NCBI GenBank assembly: GCA_964632485.1
Contig: CAZWDO010000003.1
Location: forward strand, 1-28,508
DNA length: 28,508 bases
Origin: CAZWDO01 sp964632485 [NCBI: uncultured bacterium]
GTDB taxonomy: Bacteria > JAGOEH01
Direction: 5' to 3'
Part shown: in pieces, positions 17,256 to 25,087 of the stretch
Position numbering within the stretch: the first letter of the stretch is position 1
How the letters are laid out: the number at the start of each line of letters is the position of its first letter
Made by a program: the position numbers and the translations under genes
Notes under the pieces: model-generated
What the model was told of the DNA's origin: nothing
What the model saw: the letters and a program-made list of their open reading frames with translations, nothing else
Database searches by the model: none

Positions 17256-18995
17256 ATGGATAAAAAAACATGTAAAATTCGGATTGACGGGATTTATACC
17301 GAGGTCCCGGAGGGGATTACGATACTTAAAGCCGCAGAATCGATCGGCATTAAAATTCCCACATTATGTTATGATGAGAAATTGAGTGTCAGCGGCGCTT
17401 GCCGGCTTTGCTCCGTGGAAATCAAGAGCAATGCTGCATTGGTACCGGCCTGCGCTTATCCTGTTTCTCAGGGCATGGAGATTTATACCCATTCCGCTAA
17501 AGTGTTGCGGTCCCGGAAAACAATCATTGAACTGCTCCTGGCCAATCACCCCCAGGATTGCTTGATCTGTGTCCGCAATGGGAATTGCGAACTCCAGAAA
17601 ATTGCGGAAGAATATGGAATCCGCGAGTGGCGGTGGCAGGGTGAAAAACGTCACAATCCGATCGATAGTTCCTCTTCGGCCATTAAACGACAGCCTGATA
17701 TGTGCATTCTTTGCGGTAAATGCGTTAAAGTCTGCAAGGAAGTGCAGAGTGTTTACGCCCTCGATTTTTCTGGACGAGGATTTAACACCGTCGTTTTGCC
17801 CGCGTTTAACCAGCCGTTGGCGGATACGGTCTGTGTGCTTTGCGGTCAATGTTTACTGGCATGTCCTACCGCGGCGATTGTGGATAAAAGTTACACCAAA
17901 ATCGTGCGGAAAGCGTTGGATAATCCTGAAATGTATTGTGTCGTACAGGTTGCGCCGGCAATCCGCGCTTCTATCGGCGAAGAATTCGGTATGGCGCCGG
18001 GAACTTTAGTTACGGGGAAACTGGTAACCGCATTGAAACGCATGGGTTTTAAGCTGATTTTTGATACGGTGTTCGGCGCTGATGTTGCGGTTATGGAAGA
18101 AGGAAGCGAATTAATCGAACGGATAAAACAGGGCGGCCCCTTTCCGATGTTTACGTCCTGCTCCCCAGGCTGGATCAAGTTTATGGAACATTTTTATCCC
18201 GAATTTATTCCCAATATGTCGTCCTGCAAATCACCGCAGCAGATTACCGGAATATTAGTTAAAACTTATCTTGCGGAACGGATGAATATCGATCCGGCGA
18301 ATATTTTCAATGTGTCAATCATGCCGTGTTCAGCCAAAAAATTCGAAATCGAACGGCCGGAACTCCGCCTGGAAAACGGAATTAAAGAAGTGGATGCAGT
18401 GCTGACGACCCGGGAACTGGCCCGGTTGCTTAAAACCTATGGCATCAATCTGCCGTTACTCGAAGACGGCGAGTTTGATCAACCTCTGGGCGAAACCTCC
18501 GGCGCCGGGGTGGAATTCGGTGTCACCGGCGGGATGATGGAAGCTGCGTTACGAACTGTGGCCGAAAAACTGGGGGGTGTTGACCTGAGAAATGTAGAAT
18601 TCAGTGTAACCCGCGGGTACCAGGGTGTTAAGGAAGGGTCTGTTTTTGTCGGTGATTTGGAGCTAAAAGTCGCGATTGTCCATGGTTTGAAGAATGCCCG
18701 GTTGATTCTGGATAAAATTAAGTCAGGGGAAACGTTTTATCATTTTATTGAGGTCATGGCTTGTCCCGGAGGTTGTGTGGGTGGCGGAGGCCAACCCCTC
18801 AACACCAACGATGAAATCCGTAAACTTCGTATTGCCGCCATATATCAGGAAGACCGCGCGAAACCCATTCGCAAGGCCCATGAAAATCCCGCCATTAAAG
18901 ATTTATACCGCTCCTGGCTGGGCGAACCGATGAGTCCAAAATCCCATGCTTACTTACATACCCATTATGGACCCCGCAAACCCCGGGGTGTGTAA
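17256..18995 (+). CDS. hydA: [FeFe] hydrogenase catalytic subunit HydA
   Basis: AGAGGAG precedes the ATG. The 579-aa enzyme reduces protons or oxidises H2 at an H-cluster. The N-terminus holds a [2Fe-2S] domain (Cys38, 49, 52, 66), a His-Cys3 [4Fe-4S] site (His98, Cys102, 105, 111) and a 2x[4Fe-4S] ferredoxin (Cys150, 153, 156, 160 and Cys193, 196, 199, 203). The H-domain has L1 TSCSPGW (300-306), L2 MPCSAKKFE (356-364) and L3 EVMACPGGCVGGGGQP (499-514). Length and order match the CpI-type (M3) layout, without the C-terminal [2Fe-2S] extension of Thermotoga HydA. Together with HydB and HydC it forms an NADH-linked, probably electron-bifurcating complex. The L1 loop has Ser303 where most catalytic enzymes have a second Cys. 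The maturases HydE, F and G are not in the window. Confidence 0.95.
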   Translation: MDKKTCKIRIDGIYTEVPEGITILKAAESIGIKIPTLCYDEKLSVSGACRLCSVEIKSNAALVPACAYPVSQGMEIYTHSAKVLRSRKTIIELLLANHPQDCLICVRNGNCELQKIAEEYGIREWRWQGEKRHNPIDSSSSAIKRQPDMCILCGKCVKVCKEVQSVYALDFSGRGFNTVVLPAFNQPLADTVCVLCGQCLLACPTAAIVDKSYTKIVRKALDNPEMYCVVQVAPAIRASIGEEFGMAPGTLVTGKLVTALKRMGFKLIFDTVFGADVAVMEEGSELIERIKQGGPFPMFTSCSPGWIKFMEHFYPEFIPNMSSCKSPQQITGILVKTYLAERMNIDPANIFNVSIMPCSAKKFEIERPELRLENGIKEVDAVLTTRELARLLKTYGINLPLLEDGEFDQPLGETSGAGVEFGVTGGMMEAALRTVAEKLGGVDLRNVEFSVTRGYQGVKEGSVFVGDLELKVAIVHGLKNARLILDKIKSGETFYHFIEVMACPGGCVGGGGQPLNTNDEIRKLRIAAIYQEDRAKPIRKAHENPAIKDLYRSWLGEPMSPKSHAYLHTHYGPRKPRGV

Positions 18996-19010
18996 ATAGC
19001 ATTGAACGTG

Positions 19011-19046
19011 GGGCCAGCTCTTCAATCAATCAACAGGAGCTGGCCC
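19011..19046. terminator. Hairpin between convergent hydrogenase and hemerythrin operons
   Basis: A perfect 10-bp GC-rich stem (19011-19020 with 19037-19046) encloses a 16-nt loop, centred in the 81-bp gap between two converging operons. No proper T-run follows on either strand, so it is at best an atypical bidirectional terminator or an RNA-stabilising end structure. Confidence 0.5.
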
Positions 19047-19076
19047 ATTGTCACTTTGTAATTCTTGCCAAAGATA

Positions 19077-19484
19077 CTATTTTACACCTTTTTCAATAAA
19101 AAAAAGGCTGTATTTTTTATCGGTACCCAGGATATGATTTTGGACCCATTCATTGAGGAATTTCATCACTTCGGTTGTTAACATAATTTTTCCTGATTCG
19201 AAATCCCGTTGGAATTTTATGGCATGCTGGACAAACGAAGCATGTTCTGTAAAATGGGATTCCGCATCAGGATAATGGAACTGCTTCATCAATTTTTCCT
19301 CAGTTTGGAAATGTTCGCTGGTATAAGCAATCAAAGCCTGAAGGGTCTTTTCAAGTTTATCTTTGCCTTTTCCCTGGCGCATGGCATCATAGAGCTCATT
19401 GAGGTAAGAAATGAGTTTCTGGTGTTGCGCATCAATCGTGGCGAGACCGACGCTAAATTTTTGATCCCATTGCATAATCGGCAT
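19077..19484 (-). CDS. Bacteriohemerythrin
   Basis: The ATG at 19484 has AAGGAG six bases upstream and is preferred over a TTG two codons earlier. The 135-aa protein is a single hemerythrin domain that binds O2 at a non-haem di-iron site in the cytoplasm. The signature ligands are visible: His in DAQHQK, HFQTEEKLM (H-x3-E), HFTEHASF (H-x3-H) and HILGTDKKY (H-x4-D). Proteins of this type (McHr-like) store, carry or sense oxygen, and occur in anaerobes and microaerophiles. It sits convergently next to the oxygen-sensitive [FeFe] hydrogenase, which fits a protective or sensing role, though that link is inference. It is the last gene of the leftward series, separated by 123 bp from the lipoprotein-like gene, so it may have its own promoter. 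Confidence 0.93.
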   Translation of the reverse strand: MPIMQWDQKFSVGLATIDAQHQKLISYLNELYDAMRQGKGKDKLEKTLQALIAYTSEHFQTEEKLMKQFHYPDAESHFTEHASFVQHAIKFQRDFESGKIMLTTEVMKFLNEWVQNHILGTDKKYSLFFIEKGVK

Positions 19485-19607
19485 ACACAACTCCTTTTTT
19501 TTGTTCCGGTTGATTGCCGGACCCGCTTAGAATCGTAGGTGTGGTGATCCAGTTTTTGGCTTCCGCGCTGTTTTTAGTTTTTAGAGCTTGTGTGAATTTT
19601 GTTCCTA

Positions 19608-20105
19608 TTATGGGATTGAATCGCCGGGAAGCCCTTGCGGATGATAAAATACGGGTTTGGCGCTGGGATAATATTTAATTGCTTTTCGATAACGGGAGAT
19701 CGCTTTCATATTCTCCATGCGGAGCGCTTTGTCAATGACAAAACCTTCTTTGATGGTAACCTTGGCAATAAAAAATTCAGGTACGGCGGTTACGTCTCCC
19801 AGATTAAATTCAGCTTTTGCCGAATCTTCCAGCCGTCTGGATGCCACCACATGTTTTATTACTGGACCGAAGCGGCCTTGAATTAAAAGGGAAGGGTCTT
19901 CGATACGGAACATTTTGACGAATTCTTCTTCCGATGTGCCGATTTTCAAGGCGCTTACCAACCTCACTAATTCATTATTCGTATCATAAAACAGTGGGTC
20001 GCTCAGTTTCAGTTTTTCAATATTATCCTGTTCATCTCCCGCGCAAAACAGAAAAAGAAAAAATGCCAGAAACGTCAAATAACGATAGCGTGACTTTTTA
20101 TACAT
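19608..20105 (-). CDS. Small exported protein, possible lipoprotein (unknown)
   Basis: The 165-aa product starts with a basic region and a strongly hydrophobic, Phe/Leu-rich stretch ending in Cys21. This suggests a signal peptide and possibly a lipid anchor, although the residues before the Cys (FLF) do not fit the usual lipobox. The mature part is a polar alpha/beta domain with no motif I know. The start ATG overlaps the stop of the upstream 72-aa gene by one base (TAATG), so the two are translationally coupled. Function is unknown. Confidence 0.72.
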   Translation of the reverse strand: MYKKSRYRYLTFLAFFLFLFCAGDEQDNIEKLKLSDPLFYDTNNELVRLVSALKIGTSEEEFVKMFRIEDPSLLIQGRFGPVIKHVVASRRLEDSAKAEFNLGDVTAVPEFFIAKVTIKEGFVIDKALRMENMKAISRYRKAIKYYPSAKPVFYHPQGLPGDSIP

Positions 20106-20323
20106 TAGCTCTCCTTCTTGGTGTTCTCATCAATCATACCCAGAACATAGGCATCCTGCCGTTTTTTTACTTCATTCAACGAACTAATTAAATCATCTCG
20201 AGTGCAAATCCCCTTTTTAATCAGAATGTCAACAAGGGCCTCAACCGATAGCATGTTGAAATACACACATTGTTCAGTCGTCAATTCGCTGGATAGCGAA
20301 TTAAATTTTTCCTGGTTCATCAT
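20105..20323 (-). CDS. Small helical protein (72 aa, unknown)
   Basis: AGAAGGGA lies just upstream of two consecutive ATG codons (20323 and 20320); either may start the protein. The product is short, charged and mostly helical in appearance, with no signal peptide and one Cys at about residue 19 and another near 40. I do not recognise a family; the LVDILIKKGICTRDDLISSL part looks like a small winged-helix or ISP-type helical unit, but this is only an impression. It is tightly placed between the dGTPase-like gene (16 bp) and the lipoprotein-like gene (one-base overlap). This supports it being real. Confidence 0.65.
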   Translation of the reverse strand: MMNQEKFNSLSSELTTEQCVYFNMLSVEALVDILIKKGICTRDDLISSLNEVKKRQDAYVLGMIDENTKKES

Positions 20324-20339
20324 TTTTCCCTTCTATGGT

Positions 20340-21635
20340 TTAAGTCGGTAAATAAAGACTACGAAACTCATCCTGGGCAAAAGAATCAGTCATGCCAGCA
20401 ATATAATCACATATTAAGCGTACAAACAAGGGTCGTTGGCGATTTTTTTGGATAATACTTTGACGTTCTGAAAACGGTTGCAAGCGCAATGAAATTTCAT
20501 TGTTTTCAAGAGCAAAGCGTTTCAGCGCATAATCCGGTAGTTGTAAAGGGTTGTTCATATAAGCTTTAAACAGTTTGCGTAAAAAATAACGTGTTTTTCC
20601 TTCTAAACGATTAATCCGGGCGCTGTTGATGATTTCCTGATAAACGAAAATCCGTAATTCACGATATTCCTTCTCAATCGCATGACTAAAAGAAACCAAA
20701 TTTAGCGCTAAAAGTTCCCTTTTTTCACAGAAAGCGGCATGATTGTCAATTTGGTGGGTATTGAGAAAGTCAATGAGATTGCGGTTGGAATGTTCAATTA
20801 CATCCGTGATCAACAAATTGACGAGGTACCGAATCATTTCATTTCGAATCTCCTCGTTTTTTTGAAGGGGATGAAAATTTTTAAAAATGGATAAATTCCG
20901 AACCTGGGATAGATTCACAATGTGGGAACGCAAGCCGTCTTCCAGGTCATGGGTTTGCTGGGCAATCTCGTCGGCGATAGCGACAACCTGAGCCTCAATG
21001 GAAAGTAAAGGCGGATGAGGGTCCAATAGGTTTCGATCCATTCCCGGGTATTGAATATCCGGGCGGATACCGGTATGCCGCAGAATTCCTACTCGAACTT
21101 GCGTGGTCAGGTTTAGTCCATTATAAGAGTAGCGCCTTTCAAGTTCATCAATGACGCGCAGACTTTGATAATTGTGTTTGAAACCACCCAGTTGGGAACG
21201 GATTTTTTCATTGATCAATCCATCTAAAGGGTCCTGGCCCGACATGACCTGGTCGAGAAAGACTTCGCCAATATGCCCGAAAGGCGTATGTCCCAAATCA
21301 TGGCCCAAAGCAATCGCTTCGGTCAGATCTTCATTTAACCCAAACGCGCGGGCAATCGTTCGTGAAAGTTGGGATACTTCCAGGGTATGTGTTAGCCGGG
21401 TACGGAAATGGTCGCCGTCCATCGCCATAAAAACCTGGGTTTTATGTTTGAGTCGGCGAAAAGAGCGGGCATGAACAATCCGGTCGCGATCATGCTGAAA
21501 ATCACTTCGAAAATCTTCAGTGTTTACGGGTTCCGCATGTAGCCGAACTCCTTCACCATGGTAAACCGCATAAAAAGCTAAATGTCGGTTAAGTTGGCTA
21601 ATAAGAGTATCGCCAAAGCGCAAATAACTTATCAT
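20340..21635 (-). CDS. dgt: dGTP triphosphohydrolase-like HD protein
   Basis: This 431-aa cytoplasmic enzyme belongs to the dGTPase family of HD-domain phosphohydrolases, which release triphosphate from deoxynucleoside triphosphates (mainly dGTP) and help keep pools balanced. The metal site is visible: RTRLTHTLEV (His83), GHDLGHTPFGH (His112, Asp113) and VVAIADEIAQQTHDLEDGL with the last metal Asp. RSFRRLKHKTQVF (58-70) is the typical entry segment. Its length fits the type-2 dGTPase-like proteins rather than the ~500-aa E. coli Dgt. Its ATG overlaps the stop of the upstream repeat-protein gene by four bases. Confidence 0.9.
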   Translation of the reverse strand: MISYLRFGDTLISQLNRHLAFYAVYHGEGVRLHAEPVNTEDFRSDFQHDRDRIVHARSFRRLKHKTQVFMAMDGDHFRTRLTHTLEVSQLSRTIARAFGLNEDLTEAIALGHDLGHTPFGHIGEVFLDQVMSGQDPLDGLINEKIRSQLGGFKHNYQSLRVIDELERRYSYNGLNLTTQVRVGILRHTGIRPDIQYPGMDRNLLDPHPPLLSIEAQVVAIADEIAQQTHDLEDGLRSHIVNLSQVRNLSIFKNFHPLQKNEEIRNEMIRYLVNLLITDVIEHSNRNLIDFLNTHQIDNHAAFCEKRELLALNLVSFSHAIEKEYRELRIFVYQEIINSARINRLEGKTRYFLRKLFKAYMNNPLQLPDYALKRFALENNEISLRLQPFSERQSIIQKNRQRPLFVRLICDYIAGMTDSFAQDEFRSLYLPT

Positions 21636-22075
21636 GGTTCATCTTTTATGGGTATTGAGTGTTCTCCCGGGTAGGCCAGATTCAAGATGACCGCTTCCGA
21701 TACCCGGGCATTTTTTAACCGGATCATCTCGCCGATGGCAACACGATCCGAGTAACCTCTGACGATCATCGTCTGAAGGAATTCCCGTCGAAAATTCGAT
21801 TCTCTCAGACGAATCAGGTCGTTTACTGAAATTTTCAAAGGGGATTGAATATATTTGATGATCATCGTTTCTTCGATATTGTTTTTTCTCAGTCGGATGA
21901 TCTCTTGCAACGAACTGTGCAAATATCCATTTTGCTGCACGGAACGAACAAAACGATCGCTGAAATTATTTTCCCGGAGTTTTAAAATATCATCAGGGGT
22001 TAATTTCGACATTTCCGCAAGTAAAAAAGAAAAAATTCCTAAAAGCGCCAGTATCAGGCCGACATACTTTGCCAT
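21632..22075 (-). CDS. Small exported protein with four LRxxN-type repeats
   Basis: The 147-aa product has a signal peptide (about residues 1-20, ending LLA) and then four degenerate repeats of 28-31 residues. Each opens with a short pre-helix followed by a D/E-I/L/M-I-x-L-R/K-x-x-N/R core: DDILKLRENNFSDRF, QEIIRLRKNNIEETM, NDLIRLRESNFRREF and GEMIRLKNARVSEAV. Repeats 1 and 3 resemble each other most (core plus an aromatic GY spacer), as do 2 and 4, so the array looks like a duplicated pair. Similar helix-turn repeats of the type TVEDVIxLxxAGVSDEVI are seen in many uncharacterised FCB envelope proteins. It overlaps the symporter gene upstream by 22 nt and the dGTPase-like gene downstream by 4 nt. 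Function is unknown; periplasmic binding or scaffolding is a guess. Confidence 0.75.
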   Translation of the reverse strand: MAKYVGLILALLGIFSFLLAEMSKLTPDDILKLRENNFSDRFVRSVQQNGYLHSSLQEIIRLRKNNIEETMIIKYIQSPLKISVNDLIRLRESNFRREFLQTMIVRGYSDRVAIGEMIRLKNARVSEAVILNLAYPGEHSIPIKDEP

Positions 22076-23946
22076 GGTTTCATCCAGTAAATAGTGAGTG
22101 CGCTTGCAAAGGCCAATCCACAGGCAATCAATGCCGGCCCATATTCCTGCATGATCGCCATGCCGCTGCCGTACAAAGCGCTATAGATTAAAACAACACC
22201 GGCGATCCAGCAGATGAACAGTCGTCCATATCCGCTATCCGGAACGATTTCGGGCATCAGTTTCCTGAATTTACGCCAGCCGATACCGCCGGGATGGACC
22301 TTAGCGTAAAACCGCTTTAATAATTCCTGATCAGCCGGTTTAGTCAGAAACGTGACCGCCAACCAGGCGATAGTAGTTCCAAAAACTGTAGGATAAAGTG
22401 TCAGAGGCGGTTCAAGATGAAATACATATATGCTGATGGGGTAGATAATCAGCGGCGCAAGCATGGCGGAGATTTCAGACCAGGCGTTCATGCGCCACCA
22501 ATACCAACGCAAGATCAAAACCGCTCCGATTCCGGCGCTGGCATTGATGATAAATTCCCAGGCTCCTGAAATGGTTGCCAATACATATTTGGTTACCAAC
22601 AAAGAAATAATCGATAGGATCAGGATGGCAATACGGGAAATCATGATATAATGGGCTTCGGGCGCTTCGGCACGAATGAATCGGCGATAGAAATCGTTGA
22701 TAATATAGGAGGTTCCCCAATTGAGTTGGGAAGAGATAGTGGACATATAAGCCGCTAAAAAAACTGCGATTAGCAATCCCAGTAATCCTGCAGGGAGGTA
22801 ACGTACCATTAATTTCGGGTACATGACTCCGGGATCGATGGTATTTTCGTAGATTTCAAGCGTTTGCAGGAATTTTTCGTCTTGAGGCAGGGTGCCTTGC
22901 TGGATCATTTCCTGCTTATGCTGGTAGGCATTTTCCACCTGGGCAAATATTGCGGGATCTTGATTTTTCAACTCGTTCAAATCCGTGGCTCTGGGCAGGA
23001 GAACCAGCGCGCTGAGCGCTACCAGAATCCAGGGCCAGGGGCGAAGAGTATAGTGCGCGATAGTGAACCATAAGGTGGCAAAAAGCGATTGTTTTTCATC
23101 TTTTGCCGACATCATCCGTTGGGCAACATACCCACCGCCGCCGGGATCAGCGCCGGGATACCAAGAGGCCCACCATTGCAGACCGATATGGGCGAAAAAT
23201 GCGCCGGCGCTTAGCGCCATAACTCCCCCTACGACTTTTGTCCCGGCGGGGATTTCTCCAATACGGGGAGTGAATTGTCGAACCCATTCCGGGAGTTGGG
23301 CTTTCAAGCCAGTAATGCCCCCAACCTGTGGTAAATTAATAACAATCATCGCTAATACGATACATCCGACCATGGCAATTACAAATTGAACGGAATCAAT
23401 GCGAGCGGTACCTAACAACCCGGATGCTGATGCATATATCGCGATGACGAACATACAGGCGCATACTAAATAAAAATCGTTCCATTGAGGAAACAGAACA
23501 TAAAAAATTTTCTGCATGGCTTTGTTAACCCAGGCTAAAATTATTACATTCATAAACAAACCGAGGTAAAGAGCGCGAATTCCTCTCAAAGCAGCGGCGA
23601 CTCGACCGGAATACCGAATTTCCGTAAATTCTACATCGGTCAGAATTTCAGCTCTGCGCCATAACTTGGCAAAAAAGAAAACAGTCAGCATACTGCCTAT
23701 CGCCATATTCCACCAAAGCCAATTGCCGGCTATTCCTTTTGATGCCACTAATTCTGTTACTGCCAGGGGTGTGTCGGCGGCAAAAGTCGTCGCCACCATC
23801 GCCGTTCCGGCAATCCACCAGGGTAGGTCACGATTGGATAGAAAAAACTGTTGGGTGCCGCTGCCGGCTCTACGGGAATAGTACACAGCGATTGATAAAA
23901 CAATGATGAAATAGATTCCTACTACTAAACCATCCAGCCAAGTCAT
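22054..23946 (-). CDS. Sodium:solute symporter (SSS family)
   Basis: AAGGAGA precedes the ATG at 23946. The 630-aa inner-membrane protein has about 13-15 helices and the SSS family landmarks: FFLSNRDLPWWIAGTAMVATTFAADTPLA near 34-62, a helix-rich core, and PAGLLGLLIAVFLAAYMSTISSQLNWGTSYI further in, the segment that includes the conserved Ser residues of the Na2 sodium site. A longer hydrophilic insertion (about 320-370) lies between two helices. It couples Na+ entry to uptake of an organic solute; the substrate is not readable. It is 38 bp downstream of the pseudouridine synthase gene and overlaps the next gene by 22 nt. Confidence 0.9.
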   Translation of the reverse strand: MTWLDGLVVGIYFIIVLSIAVYYSRRAGSGTQQFFLSNRDLPWWIAGTAMVATTFAADTPLAVTELVASKGIAGNWLWWNMAIGSMLTVFFFAKLWRRAEILTDVEFTEIRYSGRVAAALRGIRALYLGLFMNVIILAWVNKAMQKIFYVLFPQWNDFYLVCACMFVIAIYASASGLLGTARIDSVQFVIAMVGCIVLAMIVINLPQVGGITGLKAQLPEWVRQFTPRIGEIPAGTKVVGGVMALSAGAFFAHIGLQWWASWYPGADPGGGGYVAQRMMSAKDEKQSLFATLWFTIAHYTLRPWPWILVALSALVLLPRATDLNELKNQDPAIFAQVENAYQHKQEMIQQGTLPQDEKFLQTLEIYENTIDPGVMYPKLMVRYLPAGLLGLLIAVFLAAYMSTISSQLNWGTSYIINDFYRRFIRAEAPEAHYIMISRIAILILSIISLLVTKYVLATISGAWEFIINASAGIGAVLILRWYWWRMNAWSEISAMLAPLIIYPISIYVFHLEPPLTLYPTVFGTTIAWLAVTFLTKPADQELLKRFYAKVHPGGIGWRKFRKLMPEIVPDSGYGRLFICWIAGVVLIYSALYGSGMAIMQEYGPALIACGLAFASALTIYWMKPWQSMSA

Positions 23947-23984
23947 TGTCTCTCCTTTTTTCTGCTAAGGGTTCGCGTTCGATT

Positions 23985-25025
23985 TCAGGGTTTCAATGCA
24001 GGAACTTTTGCGCGCAGAAAGATTTCGGACAATTTCCCGAAATACTCTTCACTAAATGTGAGCAGACGGGCTTCCGCCGGTGACCGGAATACCTGGTAAT
24101 TGAGGTATTGAACTGGGGGATGGATGCCCTGGAAGCGGAGCTGGTAAGCCAGCAAGAGTTGAGAATTGATATCGTAATTATGAAAGAAAAAATCGTTTAT
24201 GTCTTTTTCCCCATATTTGGGGTCGCCCACAATCGGATGTTCGATATAGGCCAATTGCGCTCGTAATTGATGTGATTTTCCGGTGATTAGCTCCATGCCG
24301 ACCAGGCTGATTGTCTCGCCGATTGCCAATGGAAAAATCCGCGATTCGCAAAGAGCCGATCCGGGTACATTGATATCATAAATTACGGCGATATTTTCAT
24401 CCTGGGATTTTTGAATATAGTGGCGCAATGATAGTTCGCGGTTAAATTCGCCTTTAACGACCCCGAGGTAAAATTTATGAATTTTCTTTTCCCGCATGGA
24501 TTCATTCAAAACGCGCAACGCCTGGTAGGTTTTCCCAAAAAGCACTAACCCCTCTGTATTGCGGTCCAGCCGGTTAATGCTGCTGGCCACAAAATCGCGA
24601 AATGCGCGGGGATTCTTTAAACGCAGATAGCGGTTTACTAAATGAATCAGATCGTCATTCTGGTCGGTCAGGTTGCTCTGACTCAAAATCCCGATGGGTT
24701 TAAAAACGACCATCACATGTTCGTCTTCATAAATGATTGGAAATTTGGCTAATAATTGATCTATTTCTTCCGCGGTGATTGCAGGTTCGTCTTCATCCGG
24801 GATTGCCAGGGCTTCGGTTTCAGCTTCCAATTCTTTAAGCGAAAAAACGATGCGATCACCCGTGCAGAGGATATCGTCATAATCGCCTCGCTTGCCATTG
24901 ATCTTAACGCGGCGTTTTCGGATTAATTTGAAAATAAAATCCTTGGAAAACTGGGGATATTGTTTCAAAAGGAATCGATAGAGGGGCCGGCCCTCTTGAG
25001 TAAATGGGACAATCAATTCTTGCAT
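23985..25025 (-). CDS. RluA-family pseudouridine synthase with S4 domain
   Basis: This 346-aa enzyme isomerises uridine to pseudouridine in rRNA or tRNA. It has an N-terminal S4 RNA-binding domain (about 14-65, FIFKLIRKRRVKINGKRG), an acidic linker (68-95) and a catalytic domain opening VVFKPIGILSQ (106-116). The catalytic loop reads INRLDRNTEGLVLFGK (150-165), with Asp154 as nucleophile; the residue that is His in the common HRLDxxTSG motif is Asn here. ITGKSHQLRAQLAYIEHPIVGDPKYG is the typical C-terminal signature. GAAGG precedes the ATG at 25025. Which of RluC, RluD or a more distant relative it resembles cannot be decided by eye. Confidence 0.88.
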   Translation of the reverse strand: MQELIVPFTQEGRPLYRFLLKQYPQFSKDFIFKLIRKRRVKINGKRGDYDDILCTGDRIVFSLKELEAETEALAIPDEDEPAITAEEIDQLLAKFPIIYEDEHVMVVFKPIGILSQSNLTDQNDDLIHLVNRYLRLKNPRAFRDFVASSINRLDRNTEGLVLFGKTYQALRVLNESMREKKIHKFYLGVVKGEFNRELSLRHYIQKSQDENIAVIYDINVPGSALCESRIFPLAIGETISLVGMELITGKSHQLRAQLAYIEHPIVGDPKYGEKDINDFFFHNYDINSQLLLAYQLRFQGIHPPVQYLNYQVFRSPAEARLLTFSEEYFGKLSEIFLRAKVPALKP

Positions 25026-25056
25026 GGGACCTTCAGTTGTTTATGATTCTACAGGA

Positions 25057-25084
25057 ATAATACAACGATTTTTATAAAAATCAA
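25057..25084 (-). promoter_or_regulatory. Possible promoter for pseudouridine synthase with palindromic spacer
   Basis: On the minus strand TTGATT (25084-25079), 16 bp, then TATTAT (25062-25057). The spacer and -35 edge include a perfect 16-bp AT-rich palindrome (25067-25082) that could be an operator. With AT content this high, chance is a real alternative. Confidence 0.35.
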
Positions 25085-25087
25085 GTT

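Noticed and set aside
25067-25082. Perfect 16-bp palindrome as an operator
   Set aside because: It is composed almost only of A and T and fits chance or local structure; noted with the possible promoter but not claimed as an operator.
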